A stretch of 63,170 nucleotides of DNA. It comes from an uncultured Saccharospirillaceae bacterium. GTDB taxonomy: Bacteria > Pseudomonadota > Gammaproteobacteria > Pseudomonadales > Natronospirillaceae. The position numbers and the translations under genes were made by a program. The notes under the pieces are model-generated. The model had not been told where the DNA came from, did not search any database, and worked only from the letters and a program-made list of their open reading frames with translations. Within the stretch, counting starts at the first letter, position 1; every line of letters starts with the position of its first letter. Shown here piece after piece: positions 27,081-35,345 of this stretch. The stretch is from positions 1-63,170 of the forward strand of contig CAJXZL010000008.1 in NCBI GenBank assembly GCA_913063165.1, written 5' to 3'.

Positions 27081-27680
27081 ATGAAAAATGTGACTGCCAA
27101 ATTCAAGACAACTTGCCTGTTACTGTTTGGTGCCATGACCCTGAGTGTCGGTATTCAGGCGAGAGAAAACCTATTTGCTAACAGTTTTGAACAGGCAGGC
27201 TATGGTGGTCCAGAACTGATTATTACTCAGCTAAATGGCAGCAATGGGTTGATCATTGGCGGTAAGGGCGCTGGTATCTGGGGCAACGACATCTATGCCT
27301 TTTCAACGGGCATTGGTGCCTATATGACAGCGGGACGGCTGGCCTTAGATGCCACACGTGATTTCTCGCTGGCCTATGTGGGTGCTACTGCCGGCTATTC
27401 AAAAGATCCCAGCAGTATGATTCATTTTACTTCCGACGCTTTCTTAGGCCTCGGGCAGGCTTGGAGCACAGACCGCACCACGTCCGATCGTTTAGAAACA
27501 GGCAATGTATTGGTGCTAAGTGTCGGTGTCAGTGCTGAAATCAACTTGACCGAACACTTCCAAGTGGGTGTCGGTGGAGGTTGGCGCGCTGTGTCGAATC
27601 CTGATATTGCAGGCTTGTCGGGCAGTCAACTCTCGGGACCATCAGCCACCCTGTCTTTTAAGTTTGGAAATTTTGACTGA
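27081..27680 (+). CDS. Exported glycine-rich protein of unknown function, coupled to ubiK
   Basis: I do not recognise this gene. It encodes 199 residues with a clear signal peptide (hydrophobic 10-24, cleavage near IQARE). The mature part is rich in Gly, Ser and aromatic residues in alternating patterns (GLIIGGKGAGIW, LALDATRDFSLAYVGATAG) and ends in SATLSFKFGNFD, with amphipathic strands that suggest a small outer-membrane beta-barrel or a secreted beta-protein. A terminal Phe close to the C-terminus fits outer-membrane insertion, although the last residue is Asp. The ATG is one base after ubiK and AAGAG lies in ubiK's end, so the two are translated from one message. Confidence 0.65.
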   Translation: MKNVTAKFKTTCLLLFGAMTLSVGIQARENLFANSFEQAGYGGPELIITQLNGSNGLIIGGKGAGIWGNDIYAFSTGIGAYMTAGRLALDATRDFSLAYVGATAGYSKDPSSMIHFTSDAFLGLGQAWSTDRTTSDRLETGNVLVLSVGVSAEINLTEHFQVGVGGGWRAVSNPDIAGLSGSQLSGPSATLSFKFGNFD

Positions 27681-27689
27681 GTCTATACG

Positions 27690-27723
27690 GCCGTGACGCT
27701 CACGCTTCGCTCGGTGTGACGGC
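27690..27723. repeat. REP-like imperfect palindrome before rlmJ
   Basis: GCCGT and ACGGC close a 34-base imperfect hairpin that contains CACGCTTCGCTCGGTG, G+C-rich and unlike its surroundings. Only one copy is seen in this window, so calling it a REP element is tentative; it could instead end transcription of the upstream pair. Confidence 0.4.
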
Positions 27724-27776
27724 TATTAACGCTCTGCCCTGGCGCATCGCCTCATCTTTCATACGGACAATTCATA

Positions 27777-28613
27777 GTGCTAAGTTACCGCCATTCTTTT
27801 CATGCAGGCAATCACGCGGATGTTTTAAAACATGTGGTGCTCGTCGATCTATTGCAGTATCTCTTAAAAAAAGACAAACCCCTCGATTACATCGACACCC
27901 ATGCTGGCGCCGGACTCTATAGTCTAAGTGGGCATCAATCGGCCAAAACACAGGAATATTTGGGTGGTATTGGTCGGCTAGAACCCAATGACTGGCCAGA
28001 GCTTAGTGATTACCTGTCTATCGTGAATAGCTGCCAAATCGGGGCTGGCCTAAGCCACTATCCCGGGTCACCTGAAATTGCACAGCGTATCTTAAGAAGG
28101 TCCGACAGACGGTGGCTATTTGAATTACACCCCCATGATGCGGCATTGCTGTCTGACCATTATCAGGGGCTTCGACATACGCGTGTAGAACAAACAGATG
28201 GGCTCAAAGGCCTGTTGTCTTTGCTCCCACCCGCATCAAAGCGCGCATTGGTTTTGATCGATCCGTCCTATGAAATCAAAGAGGACTATGTGGCCGTCAT
28301 TAAGGCCGTCATCAAGGCGTGGACCAAATTCCGCACGGGTGTGTATGCCATTTGGTATCCCGTAGTGGACCGCACCAGAATAGACGACATGGAAGCACGG
28401 CTAAAACGGGCTGGTGTTAAATCGGTACAACGGTTTGAGTTGGCGGTATTAAGTGATAGTGCCGGTCGCGGCATGACAGGCTCTGGCATGATTGTTATCA
28501 ATCCACCCTGGACCCTGTTTAGCCGCATGGAACAACTACTTCCGAAGCTATCCGAAGCCTTAGGGGAAACGGGACAAGCATCCTTTCGTTGCGATGTGAT
28601 CGCCAAAGAGTAG
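27777..28613 (+). CDS. rlmJ: 23S rRNA (adenine-2030-N6)-methyltransferase RlmJ
   Basis: RlmJ of 278 residues, which methylates A2030 of 23S rRNA with S-adenosylmethionine. The N-terminus LSYRHSFHAGNHADVLKH is diagnostic. The SAM pocket lies at YIDTHAGAGLYSL, and the catalytic motif IV is IDPSYEIKEDY, in place of the general DPPY. The start is GTG. A short ribosome site is not obvious. It stands alone, ending near a converging GNAT gene. Confidence 0.94.
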   Translation: MLSYRHSFHAGNHADVLKHVVLVDLLQYLLKKDKPLDYIDTHAGAGLYSLSGHQSAKTQEYLGGIGRLEPNDWPELSDYLSIVNSCQIGAGLSHYPGSPEIAQRILRRSDRRWLFELHPHDAALLSDHYQGLRHTRVEQTDGLKGLLSLLPPASKRALVLIDPSYEIKEDYVAVIKAVIKAWTKFRTGVYAIWYPVVDRTRIDDMEARLKRAGVKSVQRFELAVLSDSAGRGMTGSGMIVINPPWTLFSRMEQLLPKLSEALGETGQASFRCDVIAKE

Positions 28614-28629
28614 GCTAGGCATGGCCGCG

Positions 28630-29121
28630 CTATAGCCGATAAATCACTTCGGCTATGTCGGCCTTGCGGGCGTTGGCATAACCGATTTCAGTTCTCAGCG
28701 ATTGGAATCCGCATGTAACTAACACCGTTCGCGAGCCGAGATTGTCTTCGGCGGCCGATGCGTAGAGGGGTCTTTCTGTAAACTGGGCCAAGAGTAATTC
28801 TACCGCCCGTGTCGCGATGCCCATTCCCCAAAAGGGTTTACCTATCCAGTATGATAGTTGGGGCTCACCATCCATCCGATAGACCAACACCGATCCCAAC
28901 AACACTGTGTCGCAGTATATTGACCACATGGCAATCTCAGGATTATCCAAAACACCTAGCCACTTCTGCATATAGGCATCTCGATCATAGGGATCCGGTG
29001 CGGTAAAGGCCGCCATATAGTTGGCAGCAGGATCGGATTGCTGTTCAAACAAGGGGGCTAGATCGCCCTGAAGAGTCGGTTGGATACGGACGTTGCTCAG
29101 GTCAATATCCACGGGTGCCAC
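28630..29121 (-). CDS. GNAT-family N-acetyltransferase
   Basis: Acetyltransferase-like protein of 163 residues. The acetyl-CoA-binding region is around residues 92-107 (PFWGMGIATRAVELLLA), a match to the R/Q-x-x-G-x-G/A loop with Met in the first variable place. Upstream YWIGKPF is typical of RimJ-like members that acetylate small molecules or N-termini. The start is GTG and overlaps the stop of the preceding amidotransferase gene by 20 bases, so it is probably the last gene of a trmB-linked operon. Substrate is unknown. Confidence 0.8.
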   Translation of the reverse strand: MAPVDIDLSNVRIQPTLQGDLAPLFEQQSDPAANYMAAFTAPDPYDRDAYMQKWLGVLDNPEIAMWSIYCDTVLLGSVLVYRMDGEPQLSYWIGKPFWGMGIATRAVELLLAQFTERPLYASAAEDNLGSRTVLVTCGFQSLRTEIGYANARKADIAEVIYRL

Positions 29122-29881
29122 CCTGCTTTAATCTGTTGGAGGCTTGGTACTGTTGGCATTCCATCACAAAGGATTCTAGTAACCCTCTGTCCGCTGCCGA
29201 GCGCTGGTATTCTGGGTGCCATTGCACCCCCACACAAAATTGGTGATCTATAGATTCGATACCTTCGACCACACCATCCGGCGCATAGGCATTGATAATA
29301 CAACGGGCCTGCTCAGGCAAAGGCGATGCAACTGCTTGGTGATGTGAACTATTTACCTGAAATCGATCCGATTGGCAGCTCTGATGCAAGCGCGTACCCG
29401 CAACAATGCGCACCTCGTGGGCGTCCATGTCACCCACTGCCCTTTCAGCATTACCAGTTGGGCTATGATCGACCGCATCTGGAAATGTATCTGGAATATG
29501 CTGCACAAGCGACGCGCCTAACCAAGCGGCAATCAGCTGTTGACCACCACAAATACCCAACACCGGCATGTTTCGTTGAAGTGCACCCTGCAATAAGGCC
29601 CACTCAAACTGGGTGCGCGCGAGTTTTAACTGGGTCAAGGGGTGCTGTTGGGCTTGGCCAAAAAACGTGGGCGGTATATCGAAGCCACCACCACTGATGC
29701 ATAGGCCATCGATGACATCGAGCAACGCTGCTACGTCAGTTTGGTAAGGCAGTGCGATGGCCGTCCCACCGGCAGTAACGAGACTGTCACAATAATTTTG
29801 CCGCAATGCATACCAGGGTTTCACCGCATAGCCACCGGCTGGCTCCAAATCGAGCGTGACACCAATGACCGGCAGGGACAC
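29102..29881 (-). CDS. Class I glutamine amidotransferase-like hydrolase, PuuD-type
   Basis: Peptidase C26 protein of about 259 residues resembling gamma-glutamyl-GABA hydrolase PuuD. It has the nucleophile elbow GICGGQQL with the catalytic Cys and the His/Glu pair in GVQWHPEYQ. The likely start is the GTG at 29881, which overlaps the trmB stop (TAGTG) and begins just before PVIGVTL, where family members start; an ATG 11 codons upstream (29914) is possible. In the GABA route PuuD produces GABA for gabT-gabD, which lie elsewhere in this window, but no other puu gene is beside it, so the substrate remains open. Confidence 0.83.
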   Translation of the reverse strand: MSLPVIGVTLDLEPAGGYAVKPWYALRQNYCDSLVTAGGTAIALPYQTDVAALLDVIDGLCISGGGFDIPPTFFGQAQQHPLTQLKLARTQFEWALLQGALQRNMPVLGICGGQQLIAAWLGASLVQHIPDTFPDAVDHSPTGNAERAVGDMDAHEVRIVAGTRLHQSCQSDRFQVNSSHHQAVASPLPEQARCIINAYAPDGVVEGIESIDHQFCVGVQWHPEYQRSAADRGLLESFVMECQQYQASNRLKQGGTRGY

Positions 29882-30573
29882 TAGCGTTCGACCTTGGCGA
29901 ACAGCATATCCCATACCCCGTGGCCAAGCCGCTCTCCGCGACGTTCAAACTTGGTTTGTGGGCGGTAGACTGGCTTTAGAACGTACAACGCATCACCCGC
30001 GACATTGGTGAAGCCCGGTGCGTGAGACATCACCTCGATACAGTGTTCAGCATAGTTCTCCCAATCAGTGGCGATGTGCCATTGGCCCTGCGCTGTGAGC
30101 TTTTGGTAAACCAAGGCTGCAAATTCAATCTGTACCAAGCGGCGCTTGTGGTGTTTTTTCTTATGCCAAGGATCGGGAAAATACAGTTGTAGGCGATCAA
30201 TACTGCTATCAGCGAAACAGTGGGTGAGCACATCTACCGCGTCGACGCGGTAGAGCCGGAGGTTTTTTAACCCCCCGTCATTGATGTGAAATACTACCCG
30301 ACCCACGCCCGGTTCATGGACTTCAATACCGATAAAATCGGTGTCGGGATCCGCTGCGGCCATATCTAGCAAGGAGTCACCCATGCCAAATCCAATTTCC
30401 ACGACCAAGGGCGCTTTTCTACCAAACACCACTTCAGGGTTCATTGGCTCAGCTGGATTCAGTCCAATAGTTTGCCAATGGGCATCCATAGCCAGCTTGT
30501 ATCGCTCGGACATACGACCAGAGCGCATTACATAGGATCGAATTTTTCGCATCAGGGGTTTTTCAGTGGTCAT
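29881..30573 (-). CDS. trmB: tRNA (guanine-46-N7)-methyltransferase
   Basis: TrmB of 230 residues, forming m7G46 in the variable loop of tRNA. It has the SAM-binding VEIGFGMGDSLLDMA, the motif NLRLYRVDAVDVL, and the substrate-binding YFPDPWHKKKHHKRRLV segment that is diagnostic of TrmB. The C-terminus TKFERRGERLGHGVWDM also matches. It is first of three overlapping minus-strand genes (trmB, PuuD-like, GNAT) and lies 177 bases after rpoH, from which it is separated by a terminator. Confidence 0.95.
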   Translation of the reverse strand: MTTEKPLMRKIRSYVMRSGRMSERYKLAMDAHWQTIGLNPAEPMNPEVVFGRKAPLVVEIGFGMGDSLLDMAAADPDTDFIGIEVHEPGVGRVVFHINDGGLKNLRLYRVDAVDVLTHCFADSSIDRLQLYFPDPWHKKKHHKRRLVQIEFAALVYQKLTAQGQWHIATDWENYAEHCIEVMSHAPGFTNVAGDALYVLKPVYRPQTKFERRGERLGHGVWDMLFAKVER

Positions 30574-30703
30574 TCTACAATCTCTTGGTAGCTAGGCGAC
30601 ATGAGCCTCTTCAATGCCCGCCATTGTCTAACAGCTATCGGCAGATGAAAAGCCAAGATATTAATTCCATGACATCCTGCCGATAGGGGAAACCCACAGA
30701 CAA

Positions 30704-30730
30704 TAAAAAGCCGCTCACAAGGAACGGCTC
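30704..30730 (-). terminator. Terminator after rpoH
   Basis: On the minus strand GAGCCG and CGGCT pair around an 11-base loop, followed by TTTTTA. It lies 20 bases after the rpoH stop. Confidence 0.8.
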
Positions 30731-30749
30731 GTCATATCTGATACGGGAT

Positions 30750-31622
30750 TTAGATTTCTACGCCCGCTGATTCCAGTGCAACGCGCACCTTCTTCATCGC
30801 ATTCTTTTCGAGTTGTCGGATTCGCTCTGCAGAGACGCCATATTTATCCGCCAAATCGTGCAGGGTCGACTTGCTGTCGTTTAACCAACGCAAACGAATG
30901 ATGTCTTGGCTACGCTCATCTAAGGCACTCACCGCTTGCATCAACTGGTCGTTTGCATCCGTTTCATAATTATCGGCTTCGACCAAACGCGCTGGGTCAT
31001 AGCTATAGTCTTCAATGGTTTGTGACGGTGAGAATGCAACCGTATCGTCATCATCAGCGCCCATGTCAAATGCCATATCATGTGACGACATGCGACCTTC
31101 CATTTCATAGACAGTCGACTTTTTAACACCCAAGTCAGTTGCTATGTCCTGTGCTTCTGCGTCGCTCAACCAACCCAAACGCTTTTTGGAGCTGCGTAGA
31201 TTAAAAAACAATTTACGCTGTGATTTGGTGGTAGCCACTTTCACAATGCGCCAGTTCTTTAAAATATACTCGTGAATTTCTGCTTTGATCCAATGCACAG
31301 CAAAGGAAACCAGTCTGACACCTACTTCTGGATTAAAACGTTTTACCGCCTTCATCAAGCCCACATTGCCTTCTTGGATCAAATCCGCTTGATTCAGACC
31401 ATAGCCTGAATAGCTTCGCGCAATATGCACGACAAAACGCATGTGTGACAAAACTAACTGACGTGCAGCCTGTAAGTCTTCTTGGTAATAAAGACGCTCC
31501 GCCAAAGTCTTTTCTTCTTCAGCAGATAAAATATTAAAACTATTCACGACCTGAATATAGGATTCCAAATTTTGACCAGGAGCCAAGGATTCCATTGCCA
31601 ATGCCGGTAATTGTTTTGACAT
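30750..31622 (-). CDS. rpoH: Heat-shock sigma factor RpoH (sigma-32)
   Basis: Sigma factor of 290 residues directing transcription of chaperone and protease genes. The region-2 core [35 protein letters not shown] and [25 protein letters not shown] (the last is the RpoH box, absent from other sigma factors) are present, with region 4 [24 protein letters not shown]. The ATG at 31622 is used; GAGG lies 12 bases upstream. In E. coli the 5' end of rpoH mRNA is a heat-opened structure; I cannot judge that here. It keeps the standard position after ftsYEX but is 210 bases away and has its own promoter. Confidence 0.96.
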   Translation of the reverse strand: MSKQLPALAMESLAPGQNLESYIQVVNSFNILSAEEEKTLAERLYYQEDLQAARQLVLSHMRFVVHIARSYSGYGLNQADLIQEGNVGLMKAVKRFNPEVGVRLVSFAVHWIKAEIHEYILKNWRIVKVATTKSQRKLFFNLRSSKKRLGWLSDAEAQDIATDLGVKKSTVYEMEGRMSSHDMAFDMGADDDDTVAFSPSQTIEDYSYDPARLVEADNYETDANDQLMQAVSALDERSQDIIRLRWLNDSKSTLHDLADKYGVSAERIRQLEKNAMKKVRVALESAGVEI

Positions 31623-31683
31623 ATTCTGTATTAACCTCAATCTGGTGTTAGGGGTTCGCCCTGTACGATCAACGTGACCGTCG

Positions 31684-31692
31684 ATTATAACA
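31684..31692 (-). promoter_or_regulatory. Extended -10 promoter of rpoH
   Basis: TG-T-TATAAT on the minus strand is a perfect extended -10 about 62 bases upstream of the ATG. No good -35 is seen 17 bases before it, as is usual for extended -10 promoters. A CRP-like half TGTGATC lies further upstream. Confidence 0.5.
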
Positions 31693-31832
31693 TAATCTTG
31701 CTATGATTTCTTGTGTAACAATTAACACTTTTGATCACAGTGCTCAATATGCGGATCGCCTGATAAAAATACAAGCATCCGCAACGGCTTTACATTGGAT
31801 TTACGCGGGTTTGACAATTAACAAAGTTGTGA

Positions 31833-32798
31833 TCAACTCGGTTCAATCGCCCGAATATGGCGACCTACGGCAATAACAGTGCCTAACAAGCTGATTAAAA
31901 TAGCGGTTACCAGCAACAAGAAAACCCCGCCAAAACCCAACTGCACCAATTCGCCACTGGAACCCACACTGGCGAGCAATTCGGCAGCCGGTTCTGACAA
32001 CAAATAAAAGCACAGGGCAATGAGTCCCCAGGCAACCAATCCACCTGCCAGACCAAACCAAAAGCCCATATACAGGAACGGGCGTCTGACAAAGGCGTTG
32101 GTACCGCCCACCAATTTGACCACCAGTATTTCGGCACGGCGGGATTCAATGGCCAATCTAATGGTATTACCGACCACCAACAGCACCGCCATTGAGAACA
32201 ACACCGACAAAAAGCCAACCAAGGTTTCAGCCAAAGCACTGATGTGGTTTATACGCTGTACCCATATGAGATCCAGCTGGACATCGGATACTTCAGGCAG
32301 GCCTTCAAGCATAATCTTCAAGCTCTCAACCGACCCTGCTGTGGTATCAACCGGTTTGACAACAATCACATCAGGTAATGGATTTTCACCCAGACTATCA
32401 ATGACATCATCTAGCCCTGAATACTCACGAAACTGTTGCAAACCCTGCGCGGCAGAAACAAATTCTGTGGCGGCTATTTCGGGTCGTTGCTGTAAATCTT
32501 CTGCGAGTTTTTGACCCGACTGCCCCACTTTTGCGCCATCCAAATAGAGCGTGAGCTGCGCACCTGACTCAATAGGGCCAACAACATGCTGTACGTTTAA
32601 TAAAAACAGGTACATCAATGCGGGCAAGCTTAACGCAATGGCAATGACCATCCAGGTCAACATTGACGATATCGGGCGGCGCAGCATTTCTACCAGACTA
32701 TCAACCGCCAATGTCTGGTGGTGCCTTAACCAAGCGTCACGCCGTTCGGAAAAACGTACCTGACGGACTTCTGCACCCTTCTTGTTCTTAGCGGTCAT
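31833..32798 (-). CDS. ftsX: Cell-division protein FtsX
   Basis: Membrane subunit of FtsEX, 321 residues, with four transmembrane helices (about 45-65, 190-215, 240-265, 285-310) and a large periplasmic loop (about 68-185) that in other species activates septal peptidoglycan hydrolases. The segment ESRRAEILVVKLVGGTNAFVRRPFLYMG is the cytoplasmic coupling loop typical of FtsX. It overlaps ftsE by 11 bases, so the pair is coupled. The N-terminal 25 residues are basic and cytosolic. Confidence 0.95.
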   Translation of the reverse strand: MTAKNKKGAEVRQVRFSERRDAWLRHHQTLAVDSLVEMLRRPISSMLTWMVIAIALSLPALMYLFLLNVQHVVGPIESGAQLTLYLDGAKVGQSGQKLAEDLQQRPEIAATEFVSAAQGLQQFREYSGLDDVIDSLGENPLPDVIVVKPVDTTAGSVESLKIMLEGLPEVSDVQLDLIWVQRINHISALAETLVGFLSVLFSMAVLLVVGNTIRLAIESRRAEILVVKLVGGTNAFVRRPFLYMGFWFGLAGGLVAWGLIALCFYLLSEPAAELLASVGSSGELVQLGFGGVFLLLVTAILISLLGTVIAVGRHIRAIEPS

Positions 32799-33468
32799 AG
32801 GGCACTGTCCTGTCCGTTCGAATCATCTGGCCGCCTTTTAACGTCATCACCCGAAAAGGCATACGCGCAATAAGGCCCAAGTCGTGACTGGCGATTAATA
32901 CCGTGGTGCCGACCCGATTAAAATCTGCAAACAAATTCATAATTTCACGGCTTAACAACGGGTCTAAGTTACCGGTAGGCTCATCGGCCAATAACAATCG
33001 GGGCTTGGTTACAACAGCCCGCGCTATACCCACTCGTTGTTGCTCACCTCCAGACAGCACCATGGGGCGTTCATGTTCCTTGTCCAAAAGCCCGACCTTG
33101 TCTAAGGCTGCATGCACGCGCCGTGCAATATCTCTGGGTCGTTCACCTTCGATCACCAAGGGTAACGCAACATTGTCGAAAACGGTCTTGTCCATCAATA
33201 GGTGGTGGTTTTGAAATACGATGCCCAGTTGGCGTCGATAGAAAGGAATTTGGTGACTGCTCATGCGGTTTAACAACTGGCCGGCGACACGCACTTGGCC
33301 ACTGGTAGGCCGGTCAATATTGGCCAACAATTTCAGCAAGGTACTTTTGCCTGCACCCGAGTGACCGGTCAGGAAAGCCATCTCGCCTTTCGCCATAGAA
33401 AATGTCAGGTCGGTCACTGCTTCATGGCCGCCTTTGTATCTCTTGGTCACCTTATCAAATTCAATCAT
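32788..33468 (-). CDS. ftsE: Cell-division ATPase FtsE
   Basis: ABC ATPase of 226 residues that powers FtsX and links division-ring activity to cell-wall hydrolysis. It has Walker A GHSGAGKST, signature LSGGEQQRVGIARAV and Walker B LLLADEPTGNLD. The N-terminus IEFDKVTKRYKGGHEAV and the LIARMPFRVMTLKGG tail match FtsE. It overlaps ftsY by four bases (ATGA) and ftsX by 11. Confidence 0.95.
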   Translation of the reverse strand: MIEFDKVTKRYKGGHEAVTDLTFSMAKGEMAFLTGHSGAGKSTLLKLLANIDRPTSGQVRVAGQLLNRMSSHQIPFYRRQLGIVFQNHHLLMDKTVFDNVALPLVIEGERPRDIARRVHAALDKVGLLDKEHERPMVLSGGEQQRVGIARAVVTKPRLLLADEPTGNLDPLLSREIMNLFADFNRVGTTVLIASHDLGLIARMPFRVMTLKGGQMIRTDRTVPYDR

Positions 33469-34550
33469 TCTGTTTCGCCAGAAAACAACGCTTTGGTAAA
33501 TTCGTCCGCACTAAAAGGCTGCATATCATCGATGCCTTCTCCCACACCAATAAATCGAATGGGGCGGTTCATTTGTCTTGCCAAGGCGAATATCACCCCG
33601 CCCTTTGCCGTGCCGTCTAATTTGGTTAGCGCCAAACCTGTCACAGGAACGGTTTTGGAAAACTCTGTCATTTGGCTGATCGCATTTTGCCCCGTTCCTG
33701 CATCTAACACCAAGAGGGTTTCATGCGGGGCGTTTGGATCGAGTTTTTGCATCACCCGCACCACCTTTTCTAACTCGGCCATCAGGTGCCCTTTGTTTTG
33801 CAAGCGACCTGCTGTATCGGCAATCAACACATCGACTTTTCGGGCTTTGGCAGCGGCCACCGCATCATAGATCACCGACGCGGAGTCTGCACCCGTATGC
33901 TGGGCTATCACGGGAATCTGGTTCCGCTCACCCCACACCTGCAGCTGCTCAACAGCCGCCGCACGGAAGGTATCACCTGCCGCCAACATGACCGACAAAC
34001 CCTGCTTTTTATAATAATGCGCTAACTTACCAATGCTGGTGGTCTTACCCGCTCCATTCACCCCCACAACCAAGATAACAAAGGGACTATCCTGTTTCGG
34101 TATGTCGAGTGGTTGGCTCACTGGAATTAATAGGTCCGTGAGTATTTGCTGTAATTTCTGATAGAGCGCACCAGAGTCTTTAAGCGACTTTCTATCAACC
34201 GCCTGCGTCAATTCTTTCATGACCATCATGGTGGTCTCTACGCCCAAATCCGCCATCAACAACTGGGTTTCAATTTCTTCAAACAGGTCATCGTCAATTT
34301 CACGGCTACCCAAAATAAGCGATGACAGACCGTCTGCAAAAGACGAACGGGTACGACTCAAACCCTGCCGTACACGAGAAAACCACGACGGCCCTTTTTC
34401 TGCGACCTGCGCATTGACCACGACAGCCGATTCAGCAGGTACGGTTTGCTCCTGCTCAAGCTGCTGCTCTAGCGGCGGCACTGGCGCCTGCTCTCGCTGC
34501 TTTTCTTGCGGCTTTTCTGGTTTAGGTGCTTTCTTTCCAAATCCAAACAT
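33465..34550 (-). CDS. ftsY: Signal recognition particle receptor FtsY
   Basis: SRP receptor GTPase of 361 residues delivering nascent membrane proteins to the translocon. An acidic, glutamine-rich N-terminal A region (about 1-60) is shorter than in E. coli (497 residues in all). The N domain follows (about 75-150), then the GTPase domain: VVGVNGAGKTTSIGK (P loop), DTFRAAAVEQLQVW, DTAGRLQNKGHLM and TKLDGTAKGG. It ends in FIGVGEGIDDMQPFSADEF. It leads ftsE and ftsX and is divergent from rsmD, the usual arrangement. Confidence 0.96.
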   Translation of the reverse strand: MFGFGKKAPKPEKPQEKQREQAPVPPLEQQLEQEQTVPAESAVVVNAQVAEKGPSWFSRVRQGLSRTRSSFADGLSSLILGSREIDDDLFEEIETQLLMADLGVETTMMVMKELTQAVDRKSLKDSGALYQKLQQILTDLLIPVSQPLDIPKQDSPFVILVVGVNGAGKTTSIGKLAHYYKKQGLSVMLAAGDTFRAAAVEQLQVWGERNQIPVIAQHTGADSASVIYDAVAAAKARKVDVLIADTAGRLQNKGHLMAELEKVVRVMQKLDPNAPHETLLVLDAGTGQNAISQMTEFSKTVPVTGLALTKLDGTAKGGVIFALARQMNRPIRFIGVGEGIDDMQPFSADEFTKALFSGETE

Positions 34551-34708
34551 GGCTTTATTGGGGTCTCTTAAATATTAGGCTGTGTCACCCAGCGTGCAAT
34601 GCTAAAATCTTCTGCAATGACGTGGTGCGCAACATTATAGGATGCCTGTGATAATAGCCGATATGCACCACCTGAGTCGATACACAACCCATTAGGATTC
34701 TGAAGTAG

Positions 34709-35317
34709 ATGGCCCAATCGAAATCAAAAAATGCCCAATCGAGCATACGCATCATCGGCGGTGAATGGCGTGGCCGAAAATTGCCGGTTTTAGATGAGGA
34801 TGGCCTTAGGCCCACCCAAGACCGTGTCAGAGAAACGGTATTCAATTGGTTGTCATTTCACCTCGCAGGCGCACAGGCTGTTGACCTGTTTGCTGGGACC
34901 GGTGCCCTAGGGCTAGAAGCGCTATCGCGAGGTGCCGGTGCCGTTGCATTTGTCGACACCAACCGGCGTGCTGTACAGGCATTGACCCAGAATTTGACAC
35001 TCCTAAAAGATAAAAACGGCCAGGTACATTGCAGCACCGCGCAGCAATGGCTCAGCCAGCAGGCTGACAACAGCATCGACTTGGTGTTTATGGATCCGCC
35101 GTTTGGAAAAGGCCTCTGTCAGGAACTATTGTCGTCTGATGCATTGCTACGGGTGCTAAAACCGGGTGCAAAAATTTATGTTGAGCGAGAAAAATCGGTG
35201 ATTCTGTCTACACCCTTTCAACTGCTGAAAGAAAAGAGCACCGGTAGCCTCACTTACAGCCTGTTCGAATGTACACTGCCGAGTGTAAAAAGTGATAGCC
35301 TACAGCGTCTCGATTGA
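34709..35317 (+). CDS. rsmD: 16S rRNA (guanine-966-N2)-methyltransferase RsmD
   Basis: RsmD of 202 residues, methylating G966 of 16S rRNA. IRIIGGEWRGRKLPV at the start, TQDRVRETVFNWL, the SAM site VDLFAGTGALGLEALSRGA, and the catalytic motif VFMDPPFGKGL are all present. The gene is divergent from ftsY across 158 bases, an arrangement conserved in gammaproteobacteria. Confidence 0.94.
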   Translation: MAQSKSKNAQSSIRIIGGEWRGRKLPVLDEDGLRPTQDRVRETVFNWLSFHLAGAQAVDLFAGTGALGLEALSRGAGAVAFVDTNRRAVQALTQNLTLLKDKNGQVHCSTAQQWLSQQADNSIDLVFMDPPFGKGLCQELLSSDALLRVLKPGAKIYVEREKSVILSTPFQLLKEKSTGSLTYSLFECTLPSVKSDSLQRLD

Positions 35318-35345
35318 TACTTATTCATTGCCAGAGGGCGATTCC

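Noticed and set aside
35292-35345. GTG start that would extend the aldehyde dehydrogenase into rsmD
   Set aside because: The ATG at 35346 has a strong AGAGGG site and matches family length; the extension would overlap rsmD.
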